NCBI RefSeq assembly: GCF_024713945.1
Contig: NC_134682.1
Span: 4,317,001-4,381,000 of the forward strand
Reading direction: 5' to 3'
DNA length: 64,000 bases
Source of the DNA: Dermatophagoides farinae
Lineage: Eukaryota > Arthropoda > Arachnida > Sarcoptiformes > Pyroglyphidae
The notes under the pieces are model-generated. The model was not told where the DNA came from, did not search any database, and was given only the letters and a program-made list of their open reading frames with translations. This document shows positions 33,990 to 43,460 of the stretch, one piece after another. Position 1 is the first letter of the stretch. Every line of letters begins with the position of its first letter. Position numbers and translations under genes: made by a program.

Positions 33990-34841
33990 TTAATTTCCAG
34001 CAAATACTGTTAATCCGAATTTAGATCCATATTTCTTGAATATTTCACACATTAAATATGTGCCTAATACTTTTCTCTGTCGAGTATTCATGTTTAATTT
34101 TTTCAAATTATTTCCACATGTTTTATTTGTTAGATTTTTGAGACTAATAGTCTCTATAATAATTGCTTCATACATAAAGGATTCTTGCTTTGAGAGATTT
34201 TCTTGTGCATGATATATTGTTGGCTCGATGAAACGATCCATTAATGAAAATATTCGTTGAATTTTTGGTGATGGATCTAAATTAGTCGGATTCATACGTT
34301 CATTAAGAGCTTGAAGAAAATGAGAATCAGGACGGTCAATAAGTCCACAACCAACATAGAATATAGATGATATGAATTGAAAGAAAAAATGAGGATCAAT
34401 CAATTCAGATTCAAGTGAAGAATCCTTCTTTGGTGGCAAGTTTTTTAACATTGAAGGATCTATTAAAAAATATACAATTAAATTCCTCTTCTCCAACCAA
34501 CTTGATGAACATTGACTAAGCATTTCTCTTTCTAATCGACGAGCTTCATCAAATGAAAAACTATTAGTTTTAAAAATATCAGTCGAAATGTTATGTATAG
34601 TGTGTTCAGAATCGGTTATATTCGTAGGACAAAAGTGTCGTAACGGTTTTATAATATGCTTGATATATTCTCTGATGCATGATTCAAAGTTATAAGAGTG
34701 TAGGAAATGCGTTGTTTCATTTTTAACGTTTATGGTATTCATGATAGTAATTTCCTTCATTTGATGTTTCAAGTCAAGCTGGTCTTGATGCATTTTCGAG
34801 ATGATTTTAAGGAATTTATTGTTAATTTGGTTCTCTATCAT
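33990..34841 (-). CDS. Chimeric frame: Env-like helix fused to a GIY-YIG nuclease domain (left arm)
   Basis: 283 codons. The first about 85 residues repeat the Env-like helix and Cys segment (MIENQINNKFLKII..., FCPTNITDSEHTI). At the shared bases ACTATACA the frame switches without a stop into the nuclease exon of the coiled-coil gene (HNISTDIFKTNSFSF...). GIY-YIG landmarks are intact: YFLIDPSM, IFYVGCGLIDRP, EAIIIET and LTNKTCG. It is diverged from the 37695 exon, so it is an old copy. Identical in both arms. Whether it is expressed is unknown; microhomology suggests accidental joining. Confidence 0.55.
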   Translation of the reverse strand: MIENQINNKFLKIISKMHQDQLDLKHQMKEITIMNTINVKNETTHFLHSYNFESCIREYIKHIIKPLRHFCPTNITDSEHTIHNISTDIFKTNSFSFDEARRLEREMLSQCSSSWLEKRNLIVYFLIDPSMLKNLPPKKDSSLESELIDPHFFFQFISSIFYVGCGLIDRPDSHFLQALNERMNPTNLDPSPKIQRIFSLMDRFIEPTIYHAQENLSKQESFMYEAIIIETISLKNLTNKTCGNNLKKLNMNTRQRKVLGTYLMCEIFKKYGSKFGLTVFAGN

Positions 34842-34849
34842 CTTGTAAT

Positions 34850-35197
34850 CTATTTTGCTTTTTGTATAGTGTGTTCAGAATCGGTTATATTCGTAGGACA
34901 AAAGTGTCGTAACGGTTTTATAATATGCTTGATATATTCTCTGATGCATGATTCAAAGTTGTAGGAGTGTAGGAAATGCGTTGTTTCATTTTTAACGTTA
35001 GTCCTTAGATTGTCAACGATGTTGCAAGGATTCTGGAGTTTTACTGTGACTTCGGCCTGTACCACTTGGGTGGCCAGATGGTGATTTGATTTTCTCCATA
35101 TGATAGGATACCCAGAGGAGACTTGATGCGAAGCAATTACAAAGGTTGAAAAAAGGATCATTGATATGATAAAAATGTGGATGCAATGAGCTGACAT
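34850..35197 (-). pseudogene. Env-like N-terminal half with signal peptide (left arm)
   Basis: 115 codons from a signal peptide (MSAHCIHIFIISMILFSTF) through the conserved AEVTVKLQNPCNIVDNL and the NETTHFLHSYNFESC segment to a stop shortly after SEHTIQK. It loses frame exactly where the cleavage site would follow. It directly precedes the chimeric frame (34841) on the same strand. Confidence 0.45.
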
Positions 35198-35319
35198 GGT
35201 TTTCAAGGAAGATTTTTGGTTTGGATACACAACCAGCGGGAATTCGTTCAAGTTGATCAATTTAGTTTGTCGATAGAGAGCTCGAGAGCAATAATTCCAA
35301 TCCTAGTAATTTACACTGT

Positions 35320-35961
35320 TCTTTATTCATGATACAATGAAATGCTTTTTGAAATTTGATTCCTAATGTCCTTGTTTAATTAATAACAAAATTTGAAAAT
35401 GCAACACTTTTTGAAATTCGATTCCTAATGTTTGTGTTTAACTAATAACAAAATTTTAAAATGAATTGTTTTTTTACAACCCTCATGTTTATGTTTAATT
35501 AATAACAAAATTTGCAAATGAAATGCATTTTTGAAATTCGACTCCTAATGTTTATGTTTAATAAAAAAATTTGCAAATGAAATGCATTTTGGAAATTCGA
35601 TTCCTAATCTTTATGTTTAATTAATAAAAAAATTTTTAAAATGAAACGTTTTTTTACTACCCTAATGTTTATGTTTAATAACAGAATTTCAAAATGAATT
35701 GTTTTTTACTACCCTAATGTTTATGTTTAATAACAGAATTTCAAAATGAATTGTTTTTTACTACCCTAATGTTTATGTTTAATAACAAAATTTGCAAATG
35801 AAATGCATTTTGGAAATTCGATTCCTCATGTTTGTGTTTATCTAATAACAAAATTTTAAAATGAAACGATTTTTTACTACCCTAATGTTTATGTTTATCT
35901 AATAACAAAATTTGCAAATGAAACGCTTTTTGAAATTCGATTCCTTATGTTTATGTTTATC
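35320..35961 (+). repeat. Minisatellite array (left arm), units about 60-62 bp
   Basis: About ten imperfect units with a core GAAATTCGATTCCTAATG-TTTATGTTTAA-TAATAACAAAATTT-AAATGAAATGC. Unit variants with GTCCTTGTTTAATT appear once here but three times in the right arm, giving the right arm about 125 extra bases. A LINE tail splits the array at 35971. Confidence 0.85.
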
Positions 35962-35970
35962 TAAAAACAA

Positions 35971-36480
35971 GGGTTCGTATTAAATCAGATGTGCCTGTAA
36001 TAACCGACAATAGGATTCCCAACAACAAACCAGACTTGATGGTCCATGACATGAAGACGAACGAGATAGTCCTAGTGGAAGTAGGAATAACCAACAAGAG
36101 GATCATCCCGAATACAGAATCGACGAAACGTCGAAAATATGAACTGCTGGCCAACGAATTGAAGTCGATGTATGGCTGTAAAGTGACCACAGTACCGATT
36201 GTACTGACGTGGGATGGTCTGGTCACGAGGCACTTCAGGAAGTATGCTGAGAGCCTGGGGTTGTCAGAGAAGATCCAAGCGTACATCCAGGGTCAGGTGC
36301 TGAAGAGGACCATGGAGAGCGTAAGGATTGATCTGAGTAGCTCTCAGGAATGCACAGGATAGATCCAGTCATATATGTATAATTATTATTATTATTATTA
36401 TATTTATAATTGTAATTTTAGATTCATTGTAATGCTATTCAACTTAATGTAAATATTCCTTGATATAAATAAATAAAGTC
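35971..36480 (+). mobile_element. 5'-truncated R4/R2-type LINE tail with restriction-like endonuclease domain (left arm)
   Basis: The frame to 36362 reads DNRIPNNKPDLMVHDMKTN and IVLVEVGITNKR, then KYELLANELKSMYGCKVTT. The PD...(D/E)xx pattern and layout match the C-terminal restriction-like endonuclease of early-branching LINEs (R2/R4/Dong/NeSL). The 3' UTR ends in ATAAATAAAGTC. The insert is flanked by a 9-base direct repeat, TAAAAACAA (35962-35970 and 36481-36489), inside the minisatellite. A degenerate relative is at 44100-44330 (-). Confidence 0.75.
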
Positions 36481-36489
36481 TAAAAACAA

Positions 36490-36620
36490 AATTTTAAAAT
36501 GAATTGTTTTCTTACAACCCTCATGTTTATGTTTATCTAATAACAAAATTTGAAAAAGAAATGTTTTTTTTTACAATTCGATTCTTCATGTTTATGTTTA
36601 ATCAATAAAATTGAAAAGAA
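36490..36620 (+). repeat. Minisatellite remainder (left arm)
   Basis: Two units of the same family continue after the LINE tail, up to the 5' flank of the GIY-YIG gene. Confidence 0.7.
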
Positions 36621-36852
36621 ATGCAGCACATGGAAAATAAACATGGAACCAACTCGAGAATGTACTCCCTCCAGGTTAAAGAAAAGGCATTCAAAAGAAC
36701 TGCAACTACTATAAAAATGATTGGGAAATTGGCATTCGACACGATGATTTTATCACATTGATTCAAGAACTTGATCGTGCAACATTGACCGATTATTTTG
36801 AAATTGTTTTTTTGTGTAAGTTTTGACAGTAAATTTCGACCAAAACATAAAC

Positions 36853-38484
36853 ATGTCTAAAAAATTTGTATCCGAACTAATGAAAAGAATTCAAGAACAT
36901 TTGAATGAATGTCAATCTAATCTACGGCAAATAGAAACCGAAAAAATGTATTGGAAAATTAAATATCAAGAATCACAAGTCGAGATTGAAAAATTGTAAG
37001 TTTGTGTTCCACTTGTTAATGAATTTTTTTAAATAATTGAAAATTTTCTATTTGAAATAGACAAAATGCGAATGAAAATCTCAAAAAAGAAAATGAAAAA
37101 CTTGGCAAACGTATATCCAGTCTAAAACAAGCCCAACATTTAGAACAAGAACAACAGAAATTAAGCCAACAACATTTGGAAGAGGAAAATACAAGTCTGT
37201 TGGATAAATATCAACAAATGTTTTTAGATTCCCAGGATTCTAATGCCGAGATTGAAAAATTGTAAGTTTTTGTTCCACTCGTTAATAAATTTTTTTTGAA
37301 TAATTGAAAATTTTTTATTTGCAATAGAGAAAAAGATAGTGAAAAACTTGAAGAATCCCGTAACGAGGTCCACAATTTGTAAGTTTGTGTTCCACTCGTT
37401 AATAAATTTTTTTTAAATAATTGAAAATTTTCTATTTGAAATAGAGAAAATGATAGTGAAAAACTTAAAGAATCTCGTCGAAAGGTGAAAAATTTGTAAG
37501 TTTGTGTTCCAATTGTTAATGAATTTTTTTTGAATAATTGAAAATTTTCTATTTGAAATAGACAAAAAACGATAGCAAGACTTAATGAAAAACTTGAAAA
37601 ATCAGAATCTCTTGAGGAGATGGACACTATGTAAGTTGTGTTACACTTAATAAGAAATTCTTTTTGAATAATTAAAATTTTCTCTTTGCAATAGAAAAAA
37701 AGAAAATGCTAGGCTTAAACAACAAATAATCGCTCTAGAAAAAAAATATGATTCTGATTTTCAAAGTTATCATCTTTTTCCAAAACCACATGCGACATTG
37801 AATCCATATCCGGCAGCTAATTTGTCAGAAGATAATATTCTTCACCAATTGGAAACTATACATAACATATCGGCTGATATTTTTAAAATTGATAGTTTTT
37901 CATTTAATGAAGCTCGTCGATTAGAAGGAGAAATGCTTAGTAAATGTTCATCAATTTGTTCATCAAGTTGGATGGACAAGAGGAATTCAATTGTATATTT
38001 TTTAATGGATCCTTCAATGTTAAAAAACTGGCCACCAAAGAAGGATTCTTCACTTCAATCTGAATTGATTGATCCTCATTTTTTCTTTCAATTCATATCA
38101 TCTATATTCTATGTTGGTTGTGGACTTATTGACCGTCCTTATGATCATTTTAAAAAAGCTCTTAATGAACGTTTGGCACCGACTAGTTTAGATCCATCAC
38201 CAAAAATTCAACGAAATTTCAAATTTTCATTATGGGATCGTTTCATCCAGCCAATAATATTTAATGCATATGAAAATCTCCCAAAGGAAGAAGCCTTTAT
38301 GTATGAAGCAATGATTATAGAGACAATTGGTCTCAAAAATCTAACAAATAAAGCATGTGGAACTAAATTGAAAAAATTGAACATGAATACTCGACAGAGA
38401 AAAGTATTAGGCACATTTTTAATGTGTAAAATATTCATGAAATTTGGATCTAAATTCGGAATAACAGTATTTGCTGGAAATTAA
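36853..38484 (+). CDS. Coiled-coil plus ANKLE1/LEM-3-type GIY-YIG endonuclease (left arm copy)
   Basis: Six exons, 36853-36995, 37061-37261, 37328-37378, 37445-37495, 37562-37630 and 37695-38484, join in frame to 434 codons. All five introns are 64-66 bp, phase 2 and near-identical (GTAAGTTTGTGTTCC...TTTGAAATAG). Exons 3 and 4 are both 51 bp and are duplicates. Residues 1-175 form a coiled coil with Glu/Lys/Leu heptads. The last exon is a GIY-YIG domain like the C-terminal nuclease of ANKLE1/LEM-3: YFLMDPSM, IFYVGCGLIDRPYDHFKKAL, EAMIIETIG (catalytic Glu) and LTNKACG (Asn). ANKLE1 cuts branched DNA; here ankyrin and LEM parts are absent. The start is the first ATG, matching the paralogue at 30463. 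Its role, host or selfish, is unknown. Confidence 0.8.
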
Positions 38485-38717
38485 TAAACATTTTTTCATT
38501 TTCTAATAATTATTAATTATTATATTATATATTCCATTAATTTTTAAATAAAATCAATTTCGAATTGAATTAACATTATGAGTTGAAATTCAAACATTTA
38601 TTTGCTCTTGAAATCATAATTTTGAACAATTAAAACTTGTAATTTGGATTAATTCTAACGCGCCAAAAAAATATTTTTAAATATTTCAAAATGCACTTCA
38701 CGATTCAACTTTGTTAA
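38485..38717. repeat. Conserved 3' flank of the GIY-YIG gene ending at TTAA (three locations)
   Basis: About 230 bases after the stop end ...TCACGAT-ACTTTG-TTAA. The same flank is found inverted at 33753-33989 and 49396-49628 (and at 54259-54494 in the right arm), each stopping at TTAA, beyond which the sequence differs. Confidence 0.75.
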
Positions 38718-38824
38718 AATAGTGGTTTTCTAGTCAACTAGTTTGCGATAATGTGACCACTCCGGTTGAACATGTCTTGAAGACTTTCAGTCTTGGTCTG
38801 TTTAGTCAATGCTAGTGTGACCGT

Positions 38825-38990
38825 AGCCATAAAATTCATGGTAAATTTTCTTCATGAGTGATTGTTTTCATTCCTCATCATCAAATAGATGTCGCTACTG
38901 GTTTACTTGCAATGTGTAAAAAATTGACACACCAAATTTTCCAACAATTTGCTACATCAGATCAAATGAATCTTTATGTTGATTTCTGGT
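38825..38990 (+). pseudogene. Exon-structured gene fragment of unknown family (copy 2)
   Basis: A diverged copy of 21530-21680: ATTCATGGTAAATTTTCTTC intron start, then DVATGLLAMCKKLTHQIF and DQMNLYVDFW. It precedes U2 copy 2, as the first copy precedes U2 copy 1, so both were duplicated together. Confidence 0.5.
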
Positions 38991-39151
38991 GAATTTTTGT
39001 AGTGAAATTGTCCCTGTAAAAATTATTGAAAATTCAATAATTTATACAGAATAAGATTCAATCATTTTGGATGGTTTGCAATTAACAGAAATGAATTTTT
39101 CTCATTGATTTCATTGAAACGATGTTATGCAAATTTTATTAAAACCAAATG

Positions 39152-39176
39152 CAAAACTGTATTGAACAGGAAATCT
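39152..39176 (+). promoter_or_regulatory. Proximal-sequence-element-like block of U2 copy 2
   Basis: CAAAACTGTA, GAAC and GGAA blocks lie 62 bases before the U2 copy, the same spacing as in copy 1, while nearby DNA has diverged more. Confidence 0.5.
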
Positions 39177-39213
39177 ACGTTTTTTTAAATATAATAATTC
39201 ACCAAAAATTGGT

Positions 39214-39399
39214 ATCGCTTCTCGGCCTATTGGCTATGATCGAATTTAGTATCTGTTCTTTTCAGCTTTATATCTGAAACGACCCTCATTGAGGGTCAAG
39301 ATATTGAACCAATTTTTGCAGGTGGGCGAAGTGTTTGAGCTGTGCTCAACCTTTGCCACGGGTTGGCCTGAACTTGCACTCACCTCCAGGATCGGCCCA
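39214..39399 (+). ncRNA. U2: U2 snRNA, copy 2 (variant or recent pseudogene)
   Basis: 186 nt with the whole U2 layout. Stem IIa is TTCAG/CTGAA and stem IIb GACCCTC/GAGGGTC, where copy 1 has TATCAG/CTGATA and GACCAT/ATGGTC: paired changes that keep both helices. The Sm-type AATTTTTGC and 3' stem-loops are kept. The branch-recognition segment is TTTAGTATCTG instead of GTGTAGTATCTG, altering the first base of GUAGUA. This could be a variant or a decaying copy. Confidence 0.75.
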
Positions 39400-39509
39400 A
39401 TTTTTTTCGGAAATTAAAAAAATGGGAGCATAAGTCAAAAACGGTTAGCTCAAAGCTAACTTCAACTCGTGAATTAATTTTCGTTTATTGTATCATTTGG
39501 CGTTAATTT

Positions 39510-40885
39510 GCTTCTGCTTTCGACAAGGCATGGTGGCCAGCAACTATTTACGAATTGGATAAGGCAAATATTCAGTCTGATTTGATATAAATTATGATGT
39601 CATACTTATCTGATAGATCTATCTTGTTTGACTATGGTGATTATTCGTCAAGTAAAACATTATCATGTGGCTGCCCGCAAGGTGGTGTCTTATCTCCTCT
39701 GCTATGGACAATTTTATTGAATGATCTCCTAGTTACGTTAAATATCTCTGATTCAAAAGTTGTTGCATTTGCCGATGATATCACAATTGTTTGTTGGGCG
39801 TCGTCTGTAAACCTCCTTAAAGAGAAAATAATTGCTTCCATAGACTTCGTTGACAAATGGTGCCAAAGTCGGAAACTAAGCATCAATAATAATAAAACTA
39901 ATATTCTATACTTATTTAAAAAAAATAAACCAGTCATTTATCACAACAATCATCAAATTTCTCCTTCTGATTCAATTAAAATTTTAGGTTTGACCTTCGG
40001 TAATCATAGACATCTCTCAAAACTGAATTTTTCCCCTCATATCAACAATATTGTCGACAAATCCCAACGAATATGCAGAATTTTATTTGCTCTAATTGGA
40101 AATACCTGGGGTTTACCCTGCAAAAAAAGAATCAATTTGTATAAAGGTATGATCCGCCCAGCCATTTCGTATGGCTATCAAATATGGTTTAATCAGATTA
40201 ATAAATCACAAATAAAAAAAAATCGACTCATTACAATATCGAATTTTAGCCAAATCAATTCAAGCTTATTGTTCTGTTTCTGAAAACATTGTCCATCTCA
40301 TCTGTTCATTACCGAAATTGTCTGATTACTTTCACACTCATCTCATTACCAAACATATCCATGACTACCACTTGAAAGCCATTGAAGTAAAAAACATTGA
40401 AAATCTCCTTCTACTCAAATATTACAATGGTTCTAATGATACTTTTAAAAAATTCTTTGTCTCTCCGTTCATTCCGAATTACTTCCGTCCAAATTTTTAC
40501 AACATTCAATTTATTTCTAATCATGGGAAGTTCAATCAGTACTTATTTAAGATTGGCAAGTCATCCTCCCCATTATGCTCATGCGGTCGTGATATTCAAT
40601 GCTCGATCCACATTCTTTTATCATGCCATAATTTTTCTTATAGAAACCTTTTCTTAAATGCAAAAGATTGTATAGCAACCAAGCAAAATTTCAACATCTT
40701 CAACCAATTTTGTAAAGACTATTGTCTAAATTATTCATAAAAAAAACATTTATTTTATTTATTATCATTATTGTTTCTATTTTATTACTTTGTTCTTTAT
40801 TGTTGTTTTCTTTCTGCTAAATTCCATTTCTGCGCAAGTGCTCCCCGGAGCAGCGCGTGTTAATTAAAGTTAAATTATTATTATT
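39510..40885 (+). mobile_element. 5'-truncated R1-like LINE with 15-bp target duplication
   Basis: The insert starts inside RT motif A (ASAFDKAWWPAIIYELDK) and continues with CGCPQGGVLSPLLWTILLND (motif B) and VVAFADDITIV (motif C). It ends with a Cys/His motif near CSCGRDIQCSIHILLSCH and a TTA-repeat tail. ATTTGGCGTTAATTT is duplicated exactly at 39495-39509 and 40886-40900, within the dispersed repeat. A TAA near 39588 and a frameshift near 40230-40300 show it is dead. The WW after AFD.. is typical of R1-clade elements. Confidence 0.85.
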
Positions 40886-41163
40886 ATTTGGCGTTAATTT
40901 TTGATCAAAAGAATTGACTAATTTTAGTAAAAAAAAAAAATTCAGTCAAATTTTGATACGAAAATCACCAATTGAATTATACCAGTAGTAGATTACTATG
41001 GCTAAGCTCAAAGCGAACATCACCTCATGAATAAATTTTCGTTTTTGACGTTAATTTTTGAAAATATATAAATCAACCAAACGCCGAAAATATCAACTGC
41101 TGATACTATTATTTTATACTTGTAATTTTAGATCTAATTGAATAATAATGGTGTAATATAAAA

Positions 41164-42190
41164 TCAAATATATACAATACTAAAGGTTAAACATTCATCG
41201 GGTAAAACAAATGAACTTTTATAACATGTAAAAATGAGCCAAATTTTTTTAAGTCGTCGATTTAGTTGTAAAAAAATACAAATGATAATAATTAAACTTA
41301 CAGAAACAATGAAAAAACAACGATCAAGATTGTGTGAATAAGTTGCCTCTGTGATCTGAGCGATATCACAAATTCTGGTTCCATTTACCCGGCATTTTAT
41401 GATGTTCTTTGCGAAACCATGAAACAATCGCAGTTCATTTTCGCTGAGAAGATTCGGCAAACCTTCAAAGAATGAACTTGCTTCGGGTGCTGTGGTTTCT
41501 TCGAAATCTTCTTCTTCTTCATCTGATGACAGAATAATTTGTTGAATTTCAGGTTGGTCATCATCTTCGGAGGAATCTTCTTCAATACAGGAAAAATCAG
41601 CTTCCATAACCGATGATGGTATTTCGGTATCTTCGGTATCCATAATTTCAGGAATATCCAAAACTGGGAGACCAATGTCAGAGGGTCCAGGTTCATCGTG
41701 GGCAGCAGATCCAACGTATACTTCTCTAATAATGAATGCAATAAGTGAGAATTGATGTTATAATCGATTCAACAGACTTACGGATGAAAAGATTTCAAAT
41801 GCTCCCGCATTGCCGAATCACTTTTGAATTTTTTCTTGTGGTCGGTACATTCTTCTTCCGTTGATCCAGATTTCAAGCGTTTCATTGCCACAACCAATGG
41901 ATGTTCTTCCCCCAAAACACCAGCAGTTTTTCGCTGCAAAAACAAAGTCAATCACAACCGTTTTCACAAATACTGGAAATTATATTTACAAGTATAATTT
42001 TGTTGGTAAGGATTTTTGATAGACTGTAACTCTCCAAGAGTCTGTCATGAATTTGTCCAGATGTGGGAATTTGATTTTCGATGAATTGGGATAGCGATTG
42101 CCATCTTTCATGCCCAACGGAAAATTGGCTCCATTTTCCTTGATTAACATAGCTGTTAAGATCTTCGATGAATTTGATGTAATCCTCCAA
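41164..42190 (-). pseudogene. Multi-exon transposon-type gene remnant, acidic and zinc-finger-like parts
   Basis: Minus-strand pieces: 42190-41985 (MEDYIKFIEDLNSYVNQGKW...), about 41940-41780 (KRLKSGSTEEECTDHKKKFK... then REHLKSFH, a weak C2H2-like pattern) and 41720-41340 (acidic SSDEEEEDFEET..., then NELRLFHGFAKNIIKC). Splice-like borders separate them. Style and neighbourhood suggest the 5' half of a gene like the one at 25817-26913, but no overlap proves it. Confidence 0.35.
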
Positions 42191-42330
42191 TAGAATATCT
42201 GTTAATAGATGATATGAATTTCAAAAGATTGTTCAGCTTTATAATCAATGCTTACTTGTTGCCTTATTTTTCTTTATTTTGTCAACGATCGAACCGAAAT
42301 GCGAAAAGTTGTACAAATGTGAATACATGT

Positions 42331-42366
42331 TATGTATAGCTTTCTTCGGCCACGGAAACGCATCCG
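42331..42366 (-). mobile_element. End fragment of the 610-bp LTR family
   Basis: Read on the minus strand it gives GTGGCCGAAGAAAGCTATAC and ATAACA, the terminal 36 bases of the LTR at 30576-31185 with two changes. The rest of that LTR is not adjacent. Confidence 0.5.
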
Positions 42367-42439
42367 TTGATTGACACACGAAACATACCATGCTCGATCA
42401 GGCTCACACATCACATTCATAAACAACGTATTATATTGA

Positions 42440-42680
42440 ACATATCTGAGGGAGAAACATTTATTTATATTAACATTATTTGAGTATTCAAAATTCTTTA
42501 CAGATATCGATTTCTGGTCATGCATTTACTAATAAAATTAATATCAAAATCTTCATCTTCTGACCAATATAATCGTTCTTGTGGGACTGAATAATATCCA
42601 CTAAATAATAAAATCCCAATAATTAATTTTTTCAATGTCAATGTGACGCTGCTATTTTTTTTTGCATTCCATATATATAA
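42440..42680 (-). pseudogene. piggyBac-like transposase fragment
   Basis: On the minus strand the frame reads LKKLIIGILLFSGYYSVPQE and then LYWSEDEDFDINFISKCMTR and NRYL before a stop. It matches the + strand piece at 25470-25600 closely, so both derive from one piggyBac-like family. Confidence 0.7.
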
Positions 42681-42808
42681 ATGTTTAAGCTTTGTTCAAT
42701 GCTCTTTTTACATCCCCATCAGACATCTTCCCATGCCTTAGAGCAGTCATTCTCAACCTTTTTTTGTTGCTACTGATTTGTGAACGATTTTTGTGCCTTG
42801 GCAAGGGG

Positions 42809-43128
42809 TTTTCAAGGGCGGATCAAAATCCGGTCGGCCGCTATCAACATTCAATATAGACTGCTAGCAATTTCAATGGGCAATTCCATTGGGAGAGTGG
42901 CTGACGGCACATGAATTGCATGGTCGGTTATGCGATTTTGAAAATTTGAAAAAATTTGGAATTTTTAGTAAACCAAATTTTTTTGTTGACTTTTTGGTTA
43001 GCGGAAAACGTGTCGTGCGATAATTGATTTAAATTTTTTAAAAATTTTATTTTGACGCATATTTTTCCTAAGGCTGAATAACACAGTGGCTGATAGCGGC
43101 CGACCGGATTTTGATCCGCCCTTGAAAA
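42809..43128. mobile_element. Foldback element with perfect 38-bp terminal inverted repeats
   Basis: TTTTCAAGGGCGGATC...CGGTCGGCCGCTATCA (42809-42846) is matched exactly in reverse complement at 43091-43128. The 320-bp unit has no coding capacity and looks like a MITE. No target duplication was found. Confidence 0.8.
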
Positions 43129-43460
43129 CGGATGAGTTGAGGAAGAATTACGCCCATAATTTTTTTCAACTCCCAGGACATGTGGAATTTGCATTTAGTG
43201 GTAAGATGAATTTTAACTCTTTGGTCAAGGTCACCACGAGCAAAAATCAAAATGGCTAAAATTTCGTTTTTTAATGGGTCGAATTCCAGAGGCTGGCTAG
43301 CACTTCCGGTAGCCAAAGTTGGAAAAAATTTATTTTTAAATTAAAGCCTGATCAATAAAGAATAAATCGAGGTCATACATGATGTCAAAACCTTTGCCAA
43401 ATTTTTGGGACAGTCATTCCAAAAAGTCATATAAAAAAAACGACAGTATTTTTCTTACCT

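Larger units (their letters stand above)
28253..38717. repeat. Left arm of a giant inverted repeat (about 10.5 kb)
   Basis: Almost every base here recurs inverted at 49396-60001. The outer 8 kb (to about 36,500) is nearly identical: encoded frames are the same residue for residue, with only scattered differences such as CAGACTCAGCTCATC versus CACACTCAGCTCTTC. The inner 2.2 kb shows several indels and substitutions. The inner boundary is at a TTAA (38714-38717) and the outer one at 28253, where the right arm meets a copia element. The two arms differ by net indels of about 125 bp in a minisatellite. Confidence 0.9.

Noticed and set aside
35320-35961. Regular repeats resembling a CRISPR array
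   Set aside because: Units are adjacent and imperfect without unique spacers, the genome is eukaryotic and no cas gene is near: a minisatellite.
37211-37627. A 138-codon minus-strand frame with repeated Ser/Phe-rich blocks (also 50474-50887 on +)
   Set aside because: It is the antisense shadow of the repeated exon-intron modules, and its periodicity comes from their duplication.
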